Assembly (NCBI GenBank): GCA_018257865.1
Contig: JAEUBA010000006.1
Coordinates: 496,001 to 560,000, forward strand
Direction: 5' to 3'
Origin: Stereocaulon alpinum
Taxonomy: Eukaryota > Ascomycota > Lecanoromycetes > Lecanorales > Stereocaulaceae
DNA length: 64,000 bases
This document shows, one piece after another, positions 45,745 to 56,806 of the stretch (positions are counted from its first letter, which is position 1; each line of letters begins with the position of its first letter). A program made the translations under genes and the position numbers. The notes beneath the pieces were generated by a model that was not told the DNA's origin, did not search any database, and worked only from the letters and a program-made list of their open reading frames with translations.

Positions 45745-47429
45745 TTAGTCACGTTTGACCGCCATAGCATTTCGTCTTCTCCGCATCTTCCTCGCCGCCT
45801 CCTCAACCCTTTCAAGCTGATTTTTCCCCTCCGTAATCACCGCTTCGTGTATATCATTCTTCTTCATCATTTCAGCCTTGATCTGCTCCTTCTGCTTCTT
45901 GTCTAACTCCACCTGCTCCTTCGCCCTCTCGATCTGATTCGAGTTCCCAGTATCCCCACCATCTTCTTCTTCCCGTTCTTTCCCTGCCTCCTCGGCTTTT
46001 TGCTTTGCCTCTTGTTCTTTTGCTACGTCGGCTTTCTTTTGCGCTTCTTCTTGCTTACGCTGTGCTTGCTTTTCGAGGTTGTTCTGCTGTTCGGCTTCGT
46101 CTTTCTCCTTCTTCTTCTTCTTCTCCTCCTCCTCCAGAGCTTTTTGCTGGTCCTCTTCGATGTGTCCTTCAGCTTTTATTAACCTTTGGCGCTCCAGCTC
46201 GTCGACGATAGTCTTCTCTTCGGTCTCTTGCACTTCGTCCGCAACTTCAAGGGCGTTGTTGAGGGCTGTTATCCCAGTCTTGAGTCTCAAATCATTGAAT
46301 GCTTCTTCACGTAGGGCTTGTAGTAGCTCTTTGTGAGCATGATCCACTTCCTCAATGGCTGCCTTGTCGGTGATATTGGGATAATTTTCGCTGGCCAGTC
46401 GATTGGATTCTTCCAGGAGGCTTCGCGTACTTCGGACTCGAGACCAGAACTTCTTGATTTTGAGTGGGTAATCTGTTTGATTGTAGGGGACGTGCAATTC
46501 CGCTACGCCGTCTTCGCTTTCGAGTCGATCGAGCCATTTGCCCATGGCAGGGAACTTGCCGGCTCCATAGCCTGCGAAGTGGACAAGAAGGTCTCCGGGC
46601 TTGACAACAGGGGTGTCACGGGTGTATTCGTAGCCGTTGTACCAGTCGAGAGGTTGAAACATGACATGGTCTATATTCTCTTCCTGGTTAAACACCCATT
46701 GCATGGCGTCTTGTTCAGCATTGCCGCTGAGTTCGACTTCTGGTCTTAGTGATGGAAGCGCCGCGACGTCTCGAAGCATCTCTACGCTCCACGCATTGAC
46801 TCGGACGAAGAAGACACCACAGTTCCATCCATTCCAGTCTTTGGCGCCAATTAGATGGATGTCGCTGAAGTCTTCAGTCGGAGGGAGAAAGGATTCCCAG
46901 GGGATGTTGGGGTTGAGAATAATTGTATCTGCGTCGACCCAACTGCGAGGGCATGTTAGAAGGTGTAAGCAAGAGAGCGTATAGAAGCAACCTACACAAC
47001 CCATTCCGAGCGCTTGCCGTATGGCTTGGTCATCTCGTTGATAACAAGAGATTGAAGATACAGGATCTTATCAAAGAGCAGCTTTACCCACTCGCCCTCT
47101 CCAATGACATCCTGTCTCAGGAAATGAGTGGGATATCCATGCATCTGTCCATGTTCGATATGGGTTTTCAAACTCCTTTCGTAGACAGGGCTTTCTCGAC
47201 CACCGAAGACCATTGAAGCCTGGCGTATCCTTGGGCCTCCTTCCAATGTATCATCAAAGACCTTGCTAGCAAGGTCGAGTGATGTCATGTTGTCGTTGTA
47301 GAGGGACTGTGTCCATGGCCCAGGTGCTCGTAAGCTGGGTTGAATGTGGTTGCGAAAGTAAATGAGCAAGGGGAAGGCAAAGCAGAGATACACGAAGACA
47401 GCACGGAAGGAGGCGACTGCTGCAAGCAT
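45745..47429 (-). CDS. GT34-like Golgi glycosyltransferase with long coiled-coil tail
   Basis: Two exons (46996-47429 and 45745-46942) with a 53-bp intron give 543 residues. A type II membrane anchor lies at residues 8-25 (FRAVFVYLCFAFPLLIYF). The catalytic domain matches the GMA12/MNN10 family: HGYPTHFLRQDV, WVKLLFDKILYLQSL, then the metal-binding DxD at 148-150 in WVDADTIILNPN, which the splice junction completes, and GAKDWNGWNCGVFFVRVN, HFAGYGAGKFP. By family knowledge these enzymes add hexoses (galactose or mannose) to glycans in the Golgi lumen. Donor and acceptor are not predictable here. The last 200 residues are an extended Lys/Glu/Gln coiled coil, longer than the tails of the family members I know, perhaps for complex assembly. 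I chose the ATG at the membrane anchor. Confidence 0.88.
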
Positions 47430-50088
47430 CTTGGCTGCAGTATAGTGACAGATGGATGGTGTGAACGGGAACAGCAGAGTACTATGACGGCTGCGGGACA
47501 GACGAATGATATCGGTAGGAGCAGTAACAGTGCTTTTGGTGGACGTGAGGAGCAACAGTTGTGCTGAAGAAATGGCAAGAAGAGACAAGTGGATGGTATT
47601 GTAGTCACGAAGGTGGGGAACACTTTCAATTGTTCTCTGAGTATCTAAGTTTTGGAATATCACAATGCTCGAATCACCTCGTTATCTGCTCACTCTGCAC
47701 CTTGTTGTTGGTGTGGCCTAACCCACGGGCGGCGTGGTAGGTGAGTTGCAACTATACAACGTCCCATTCTTCTTCTTTGAGTGCTAGGTAGCTGACCGTG
47801 AGCTATTCCGAAAGCTAGCCTGGAGTGCAACATCTTGTGGAGGACGTAGCGTGACTTCGTAGTTGCGCACATTGGACGATGAGAGAAAGGGGTTGGCGAG
47901 ATCGTCTGTGTTGGGCGTACCGCTAGCATAGGGCTAGTCGAATGACGCCGTGGCCAAAGCGCGCTAAATCCCTCTAGCTCGGCTTGCCTAAATCTGCAGT
48001 TATCGTCGCTGTTGGTCTTTCCAACATCAACGATGGCGGTGCAGAATGCAATCGCCCGCACTGAATGCTTTGGCAGTAGTGAGAGGGACGCGCCATATTT
48101 TTTCAAGGAGCCAGAAAACTATAGGTATGTTGCACCGAACAGCTGTAGCCCCTTCAGGAAGAGCGAAATGTCGAGAGAGTGTCTAGGGACAATGTGGCAC
48201 AGCATGACTTTGCCTACAAGGGGCAGAGTTCCGACATGATCCTCGCAGCTATTCGAAATTTAGTTGTGTGCTATACGTGTTTCAGGGAGCCGCACTACTC
48301 CGCAGCCATGACTGGTAATCTTCAGGATCTTCTGCCATTCGCTTACTACTCGCTGTGACGCGAGCAACCTCCATAGCACGCTGTTTCATGGTCAATAGGC
48401 TTCAAACATAACGGAGGGTTCTCCGAGCTGGTGTCAACTTACAGTAGAGGAATGGATTTTGATGGCAGGCAATTGTTTCTTTATAGCCGGAGTATGCCAA
48501 TGGTGGTGGTAGATACTAGGGATGTGGAATGCCTGACGAAGGGGCCAAAGGTGAGAGACATATGGTGACCCGAGTGACTGACGTTGAGGAGGAGCGCATG
48601 GATAGTCTTTGTGGTACTTGTGGGACTGGCGTACTTTTAGCAGCATTATCCTGGTGACACCTAAGGCGTGGGGCAATGCAGAATTTCGGTATTTTCAATC
48701 CTGCTGGGCAATTCCCATCTATCAAATTGAAGCTGTACTGGCGTGTCTGGAACGATTACACAGGTCACCACAGTGTGTTCTTCTTCCCCGATCCTTGTGG
48801 CAGCAACGACGAAACCTAAGCATATCCTAGGTAAGTAGGCCACCAACTCGGCCTTAAACGCCTGTCTCCAAACATCCTCACAACTATCTCAAAGGAATCA
48901 ATCACAAACCACCCCCCGCATACCATTCTCAAGCAATGCACCCAGCACATCAATCCAAAACTCCTTAACCCCACAATGCCACTAACCGTCTACCCCAACC
49001 ACCCCCCAACCCACGTTCCCCACCCTACCCTTACCAAATCCCACCAGATCCTAAAGCATACTTCGCGACCATCTCGTCCCACCTCCTTCTTTGTCAATAA
49101 CCAACATCGCTTATCAGCACTTGTAGTGTCAAGGTGATATATAAATTGAGGCCTCGCTGCATGTAGTATTTGGCGCCACTGTTTCATTCAAGTACGGCCG
49201 GCGGCGTAAGGGCCGGGGGTGGGGAGCCTAAGCTGCTCTAGTGTGGACAGACGGCGCGAAGGCAATTCGAACGCTAAGAATGAGCGACTGGATGCGGGAG
49301 TCGAGAGGGTGATTGCGTGGTTTTGGCTGTGGAGATGGGGTGGGTTGGTGGCGGGGGTGGGGTGCTACTGGGGAATGAGATGAGGAGAGAAGGGATCAAT
49401 TATTGGAATACTTTACCTACCGAGCCGTTGATGCACGAAGAGTACTCCAGTGTTTCTCGCAGAGGAGCTGCACCCTCTTAAGGGTGCTCTTTGCCCATAA
49501 ATTGTTCCTTTGCTTTCTTTCGTTGGAACCTACTCCGCTGCTTACGGCGCCCATCCCTACGCATACTCAGGCGTGTAAGGCACCTGGGACCAGCACAATG
49601 ATCGTCCTGAGAGTCAACGTATCAGCTGCCTTCCACCCTGTCTCGTGTTGGGTTCTGTGTTTGCTCTTGACCTTTTTCACCTCCAGTTCTACCGAATAAA
49701 CATGAAGTCCCCCCACACACTGTGGACGTGGCTCCCTCTCGTCGAAAGACGACCGTGTTAGTAGTCTACCCCAAAGTTCGAGGATCTCAAACCAGTCATC
49801 ATCTTTCGCCAATCCTGATGACTTTCAGATTCTCAAACTGTACCCCTAGTGAATAATTCTCGAACGATGCGTTTCCCATACTACTTATGAATCAGGTTGG
49901 CTATGGCGCAACTGAACACCGCTCCGTCTTATTCGGATAAGCCGGTGAAGATTGAGATTCACCGTAGGACTTGGTATTGTCACGTGCGGATTCGGACATA
50001 GAGACTCTTGAAGCGTAACAAAGACACTGTTGTGAAACCAGAGATCCACTCTCATACCACTCTCATACTGTGTGAGTTCTATCTCCCT
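47430..50088. other. Gene-poor region of about 2.7 kb
   Basis: The first few hundred bases are the glycosyltransferase promoter. The remainder has only short overlapping frames. A C-rich tract lies at 48900-49100 and a G-rich one at 49190-49380. No domain or RNA gene was recognised. Confidence 0.4.
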
Positions 50089-53000
50089 CTACCAGTGCCA
50101 GTCGAGTTCAGAGCTGCCGTCCTGACCATCAACCTGCAAGTCATTGGTCGAATCATCCGAAGAGTGTTCATCGGAGTCATCCCATATCTGAAGTTGTGCG
50201 CGCTTGCTGTTGGTTGACGTGGATGGAATCGCCGTTGCCTGGACCGAGTCAAAAGATCGCTTGGCAAGGAAATGTTGATGAATCTTATAGATGAGCTCTA
50301 ATCTGCCCAAATATTTGGAAGCAGCCCGCGGTATCTGCCGCACAGCGTTTAGTAAATATCGGTAATGGCTTGCATCTACCGGTTTCAGAATGACCTCTTT
50401 CTCGGATAGAGTAATCAATGCTGCGATCGCATCGTCAAGCTCGTTATAGATTACAGAGGAACACGACAAAGGTATCCCCATTGGCATGAACTCTGGCATT
50501 GACTGACTACGGGCAGGTCTTGAGAACCGGGATTGAAACTGAGATGCAGCTCTGTCCAACCGCACTCTACACTCGGCCAAAGCCTGTCCCGAGTCATATA
50601 CTGCTCGCAGCTCGACCGCCGACGGACGTTCATGGACTTGTGTAGGCACATGGTCACCATAGCCATGGAGCATAATTTGAGTCTTCATTCCTGGCACAGT
50701 GGATTCTATATCGGGATAGCAGTATCGACTTCTGCCCATGTTGTCGCCCGGGGAGGCGGGCGACATTGGCTCATGCAGTGGGGTTTGTGACGAAAACAAG
50801 ACTTGATCGTACTCCCACGGAAAAGTCTCAAAGCTGGCGCAGAACTCAATGACTGAGTCACATTGCAGCACCCTCAAAAGCAGAGCCCTAAGCGGAGTCC
50901 ATTCCTCCAGATATAGATAAGTCCTCATCAGGCCGAGATTGGCGTCCACATCATTGAACTTGTCGACGAATGCTACCTTTGCAGATGCCTGGACACCCTG
51001 CATCTCATGGATTTTCTCATGGATCCTTGCCATGCCTAGGAAGAGGTCTCGCGCATAACCCCGTTGGCTCAGGCTGAGTGGCCTAGCATCAGATCGGCCA
51101 TCAAAGGATGTCCGCCACTGCAGCCTAGGATTGGAAATGGCTTCAGCAATAGGGACAATGGTTTCCCATGTGTACTCGAGTGGTGCAAAAAAGTCGGTTG
51201 TTGTCTTGCGACCCTCTAGCGGCTCTCCTGCTCTTCCCCAACTGCTGGAGACGTAAGACGAGTAAGACCACGCTTGCATCGCTTGCGAGTCTTGTTGCTC
51301 CAAAAGCAACCTTCGTTCTTTCTTTAGCTCTGCTCTACACTCCAGGATCAAGATCGTGAAGACTTTCTTGATACCATCATAGTACTTACTCCTCGGGTGC
51401 TCCCAGAGTAATTTCATCATAAGACTCAGGTTCGCACCTTTCCAACGAAAGGACTGATTTTGCAAGAACTCAGGGGACATCATCTGATCTAGGTCCAGAT
51501 CCGTGCGAATAGCAAACTCTTCTGGAGAGAGTACTCTGAGCAAATGAATAGTAATCTTGAAGTGAATAAAGCGTATCAATGGCGAAACGTAGTCTGTTGA
51601 TGGGAACAATGCGCGAAGACTGGCAAGTAGATTGACTGCGGCTCGTCTCTGCCGGTCCTGATCCGCCCTCAGTATCTCCGACTGGGTGGGATCAAATTCC
51701 AATTTTTTTCTGCGTCTACCGCCAGTAACGATCGGTTCATTGCCCAGTTCAATAGTGTCAAGGACAGCTGTAGTGAGTAGTAGAAAAAAGGTACTCATAG
51801 AGCTTTCCAGCGGACGCCTTAAGGACAGTAGCTTCAATGATTCAGTGATCCCAGTTATTGTCTTCGGGCTGTTATCCGACTGCGTTTCCCGAAGCCGTAA
51901 AATGAGCCTGTGAATGATGGAAGAGGCATTCGACACCGATTCCTCGGGCAGAGACTTGACTATCGCTCGGATGGACTGATCCAGGTCTCTAGAAAGCTCA
52001 TAAGAGATGTCTAAAGTGAAGACCGAATGTTTTGGGTTGCCTGCCAGGTAGTAAACTTCACAAAGAACAAAGACTTCCAAGGGCATGTTAGTAGCATGTC
52101 TGTGATAATCTTGAAGATTTACCAGCAGGCTCCTAACATGATGGCCGACCCGGTCGATCCTGTCAATTAGTGAAGTCGACATGACTGGGTAATCGTCAGG
52201 CAGAGGGGTGACAAGTTCTAGTGGAAAGGACTGATAGAGCATCAATGCCGCAGCAACTGTGAACTCGGCTTGTCGTGCGGGTGTTGGATTCAGACGAACT
52301 CTTATCCATTCGTGAACTAGTGGGTGTACATCTAGTGTGCAATTATCAAGGTTCCTGGAGATTAGTGATAGTGATGTTAAGAGACCTATAGCAAGCCTGA
52401 AGCCCACATCATCTTCCAAGTAGGTCAACTTGGCTAGAAGATCCGAAGGTAGTCGCCGGCCTTCGAATTTCAAGTTAAAGGCCCAATCCGTCCTCTTTGT
52501 TGTGGCTGTGAGTAGCTCTTCAGCTATGTTGGAATGATCTAAGAAGCCCAGGAGCTGAAGGATCCAGCTTGCACGCGGCTGTGTCCGCTCTAGATAACCC
52601 ATTGAAATTTCCCAAGTCGTCATTACCGATTCAGGGTATTGTGGATTCGCTTGTTTGAATCTCAAGAGCTGTTCTCGATCAACACTGCGTGGCGTAAGGA
52701 AGTCGAGATACTCTTGTAGGCTCATCGGCGAATTTTCAAGTATGAAAGATGCGGCTTGATCAATGGCGAGAGGAAAGTACTGTATCTCCTGCAGTATTTG
52801 CACCAGGACATGATACTCGGGATGAGATGTTGGCTCATTCCAGACGGTCTCGGTACCGCTGCTTTGAACCCGGAGGAAAAGTCGTTCTGCATCTAGCAGA
52901 TCCATGGCAGATAGAGCGAATCCCGAGACTGCTATCCGACCAATGACACGGCGATCCCGAGTGGTTATAACTACTTTTCCCTCAGCCCTAACGGGCAGGA

Positions 53001-54036
53001 ATGTGTGAAGGTCCACCTCGAAATCGTCGAAATTGTCAAGGACGAGGAGCCAATCTCTTTGATCCGGCGAGAGCAACCAATCTTTGAACAGAGCCACATC
53101 GTCAGCCAACGTATGTAGCCCTGCAGCTGTGAGTGTACCTCCATCCAGCTCTTGAGTGCGACTTCGGACCCTTCCATTGACGTCGCGCACGAGTGACAGG
53201 CTTTTGGAGATTGCTTTGTAGCCAGACTCAATATCTTCTTGACTACGGGCCGAAATCCAGAATGTTGATGTTCCAGGTTCCGCATTCCTTCGCTCGTATA
53301 CATACTTCAGTGCTAATTGAGTTTTGCTAAAGGATGAAGGCAATCAGCAACGGCTTTGGTCGTTAGAGTACTGAGAATGGTGCTTACCCAATTCCCCCAA
53401 GCCCGTGTATAGCAACGATTGGGTAGTTGCAATCGTTTTGAAGCTTCTGAGCCTTGAGGTGGTCGTCGATCAATTTTAATTCTACATTTCGCCCATAGAA
53501 TTGGGGGTTCGGAGACAAAGGCACGAAGAAATGGCCCCAATGAGGTTTTCGCGAGGATTGAGCGGCTGCACCTATTAGTCTTAATGATATTTATATCCTG
53601 CGGAAGGCTGAACCCACCTGGGAGTCTTAGAGCTTCTTGACGCGTCTCTAGGTAAACCTCCTTTCCTGTACAAATACCTGATAGTCTTTTCAACTGGGCC
53701 AAAACAGGCAAGAAAAGTGCGTCCGAGGGCCCACTGAATTTGCAAATACGGCTATGTGTGGCGTCTATTGGGAGAAGTACCTCATTTTCAACCCCTAGTC
53801 GTGATGAGACCTCATCAACCACCTGCTTGGTCTTTTAGCGAGAGTAGCAGCATTGGCAAAGGGCGCTTACCAGTGAGTTCAATACCGGAGTTTTCCTTCT
53901 TTCGTAGAAATTGACAATAGTGAAAGGGGAACGTATTGCTCGAAACTCAGCTGAGACTTACGACAATATGGGGGAGTCAAGTTTGAGAGTCTCGAGAAGC
54001 TGTTTTGAGGGGTTTTGAAATGCAAGTGTAGCCACA
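50089..54036 (-). pseudogene. STAND protein, NB-ARC and C-terminal part (3' portion of a split gene)
   Basis: Exons 53871-54036, 53618-53822, 53388-53571 and 50089-53326 are joined by introns of 48, 46 and 61 bp. The first exon encodes VATLAFQNPSKQLLETL and PFTIVNFYERRKTP, the end of a fungal hydrolase domain. Then comes the P-loop AIHGLGGIGKTQLALKY, split by an intron between GIG and KT. Walker B is DWLLVLDNFDDF, with VVITTRDRR. A winged-helix/DUF7779-like segment begins MTTWEISMGYLE. A long helical C-terminus of about 750 residues ends in an acidic Ser-rich tail. These are NLR-like receptors of fungal non-self recognition. The 3.2-kb last exon is intact, but the gene is cut off from its start by the insertion at 54037, and an in-frame TAA lies at 53958-53960, where CAA is likely ancestral. 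No ATG gives an obvious new start. Confidence 0.9.
54032..54036. repeat. Target-site duplication, left copy (ccaca)
   Basis: Five bases ccaca directly precede the inverted repeat tacggcagcgc. The same five bases follow the other end at 63462-63466. Confidence 0.85.
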
Positions 54037-54340
54037 TACGGCAGCGCATATTGACCATTCCATCAAAACCCCGACCATCTCCAACTGACACCCTACCAAC
54101 TTTTTTAAATATTCAAAAGTTCAACTACACTACCTATAGGCCTCAGTACACCTAGTCTGCGGGCGTAATAATTAGTTAATTATAGTTCTTACTACTCCTA
54201 TCTATTCAGAATATCCTAGATCGTCGCCGCTAGCTATAATATCGCCGCCGCTAAATTATTAATATATATATATTTGGTGATTTAGTATCTCTACCTAAAT
54301 AAATTATAGACTACGCTAACTACCTCCTATAGTAATCCTA
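54037..54340 (+). repeat. Left terminal inverted repeat
   Basis: It aligns inverted with about 63160-63461. Anchor blocks correspond at equal distances from the ends: tcgccgccgctaaa near 54242 with tttagcggcggcga near 63251, and ctacctaaataa near 54292 with ttatttagtta near 63200. The outer 110 bp keep CA and TG steps. The inner boundary is approximate. Confidence 0.85.
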
Positions 54341-55164
54341 ATATCCTATAAGCCTTCTACCTTACTTCTATATACTATCCTACGCCTATAAGTAGCTAGG
54401 TAGGTTATAATTCCACCCTACTATTATATAGTCTAAGTCTCCGCCCTAGCTAGCGGTAGGGGAGGCCCGCCTATAATATATACCTATAGGTATATATATA
54501 CGTATTACTATAGAGGTCTTTATACGTTAGTAGCGCCTCAGTACTACGTAGTAAGCGATATTAATCTAGTAGATAGACTACGGAATATATATATTAGTTA
54601 TAAAGGGCCTATAGTTAATAGTAGTAGCCTTAGTAGCGGTAATAGCTATCTATATACGCTAGGAATATATAAGAAGCTGGAGACTATATAGAGGAATACT
54701 AAATATAAAAGATTAGTTAATTAGTTAGATAGTATTACTATTAGAAACTTAGGCGTATTCTATACTACTCTTTAATATATATAACTTTTCGTTAAAGCCT
54801 CCGCTATACCTAAATATCGTAAAAATATTAAAATAATAATACGGTCTAGGGCGATAGTAAGGCGTTATAAGAGGCTTAGATTTAACTAGGAGAGATATTA
54901 ATAGTAGTAGCTAATAGGCGAATATCCTACTTAGGCCCCTACCTTACCGTCGCTACTATAAACCTCTAGTAGGCGCTTTTTAGTTACGCTGAGGAAGAGT
55001 CTTAGAGGGCGGCGGAACGTCCTTTTTTATAGTAGTCTTTTTAGATACTATAGGAGTAGCCTCTATTAAATAGATTCGCTTACGCCTATAAGGTTCTACT
55101 TCTTAGTATTATATATATTATTAGTAGGAGAAATTAAGACGTTAATAAAGAATTATTTATTACC

Positions 55165-55470
55165 TAATAATCCTTATCTCTACTTATATCGCTTAGACTA
55201 CTATCTAATATCTCTAAGTCTAGCTTAATATTATTATCTTCTTATTCTTCTTTAAAGACCTCTTCCTTAACTTATAAAGTCTACTTAAAAGGCTTTTTTT
55301 ACTCTCTCGCCTTTTACTTACTAGTCTTAGTAGTCTTTATTTTAGCAGTCTTCTTATTAGTAGTCTTCTTATTAGTAGACTTCTTTACTAACTCCCGCTA
55401 AAGAGATTTTATCTCCTCTTCTTCCTAAATTTATCTCTCTATTTCTTCTATAGTAATATTATTAGGCTTT
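55165..55470 (-). pseudogene. Trace of a Lys-rich reading frame of the outer element
   Basis: On the minus strand one frame reads coherently if TAA/TAG are taken as mutated Gln codons: it gives ITIEEIE, KSL-REL, KKSTNKKTTNKKTAK and KEEVFKEE, then an acidic DLEILDSSLSDI. This is a charged, Lys-rich segment such as occurs in transposon-encoded proteins. I cannot assign a family. Confidence 0.4.
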
Positions 55471-56806
55471 TCGTAAATAATTATTAATTTATACTTACTA
55501 CTAACGCCGCCCTCCTACTCTAAGGTCTTTAAGAAGTTACTAATAAATTCAGCTCTATATACGCTATTAGGGAGTTAACGCGGTTATATATCTACCTTCT
55601 TTAACTTAAGCTCGGAGTATACCTACTAGTTAGTAACCTTTAAATAATTAATAATCTTCTCCTACTAGTTACCCTTAGGGATAATAATATCTATAACCTA
55701 TTATTTAATATTTCTATTAATTCTACTATCCTATAGAGATAATCCTATAGAACCTTCTATAATATTAGCTTTTATTCTCTAACTTACTATTATACTTACT
55801 ATATATATACCCTTAAAGAAAAGTTTTAAGAGGCTAGTCTAGTATCTTTAGATTATAGAAGATATTATAAATAGAAACGACTATTCTAACTATCTCTATA
55901 GTAACGCTAGAGGCGTTCTTTCTAATACTAGGTATAAAGGTAACCCCCTTATATATCGACTTACTACTAGTTCCTATATATAGACGATTATTTTTATTAA
56001 TTAAGTCCTTTATAATACTACTAGTACGTTTAATAGTAGTAGAGGTAATATCTTTTCTAAGGAGCCTCTTATCCTTAAGTTCCTATAAAGGGATTTTATT
56101 AGGGGAGTCTAGGATTTTAATATTAATAGGATAATTCTTTACCTCCTTATACCTAGTAGCCTTCTCTTCTTTATTACTTTTATTAGTTATTATTAGCGTA
56201 AAGAATAGGCAGAGTCTACTATATCCTTAACTAGCTAAGATAGTTATATAATTAGTACCTCTATTAATACTATAGTATAGGGGTATTATAGAGACGTATT
56301 AATAATAGTAGGTACCTAGAAAAAATATAGGAGGTAGATCTTATAGGGATTTAAGTAAGGGAGAAGATCTAAGTCTTTTTAATAGTAGTATATCTTATTA
56401 ATTAATTATAAGTCTTATTATTATACTCGCTTAAATTCGCCTAGCGGATAGCGATAGTAATAGTAATTCTTAATAAATCTTTTTTAAATTTAAGGCCCTT
56501 ACTAGGTTTATAGTAGTCTAGATTATCCTAAAATTATATTAGTAAGAAGCTACTAGGGATAGTATTAATTATAGTATAGAATTAATATATCCTCCCTACG
56601 GATCGCCTAATATAACTCTAGTAAGTAAAAAAGTTTAGGAGTTAAAAAATTAATAAATTCCTAAGCGATTTCTAAGATTTTTTAGCCTAAATAGTAATAT
56701 CGATAACGCTCTTTAATAATCTAGTACTTATATATAAAGAATACCTATATACTAAGATAGTAATAGCGACGACGACGAGTACGACGAGCGAACAGGCCTA
56801 CTAAGC

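Noticed and set aside
53941..53962. A very short intron (GTAAGT to CTGAG) to bypass the TAA in the STAND gene
   Set aside because: It would be only about 16 bp, far below the splice limit, and the frame is the same on both sides of the TAA, so a point mutation explains it better.
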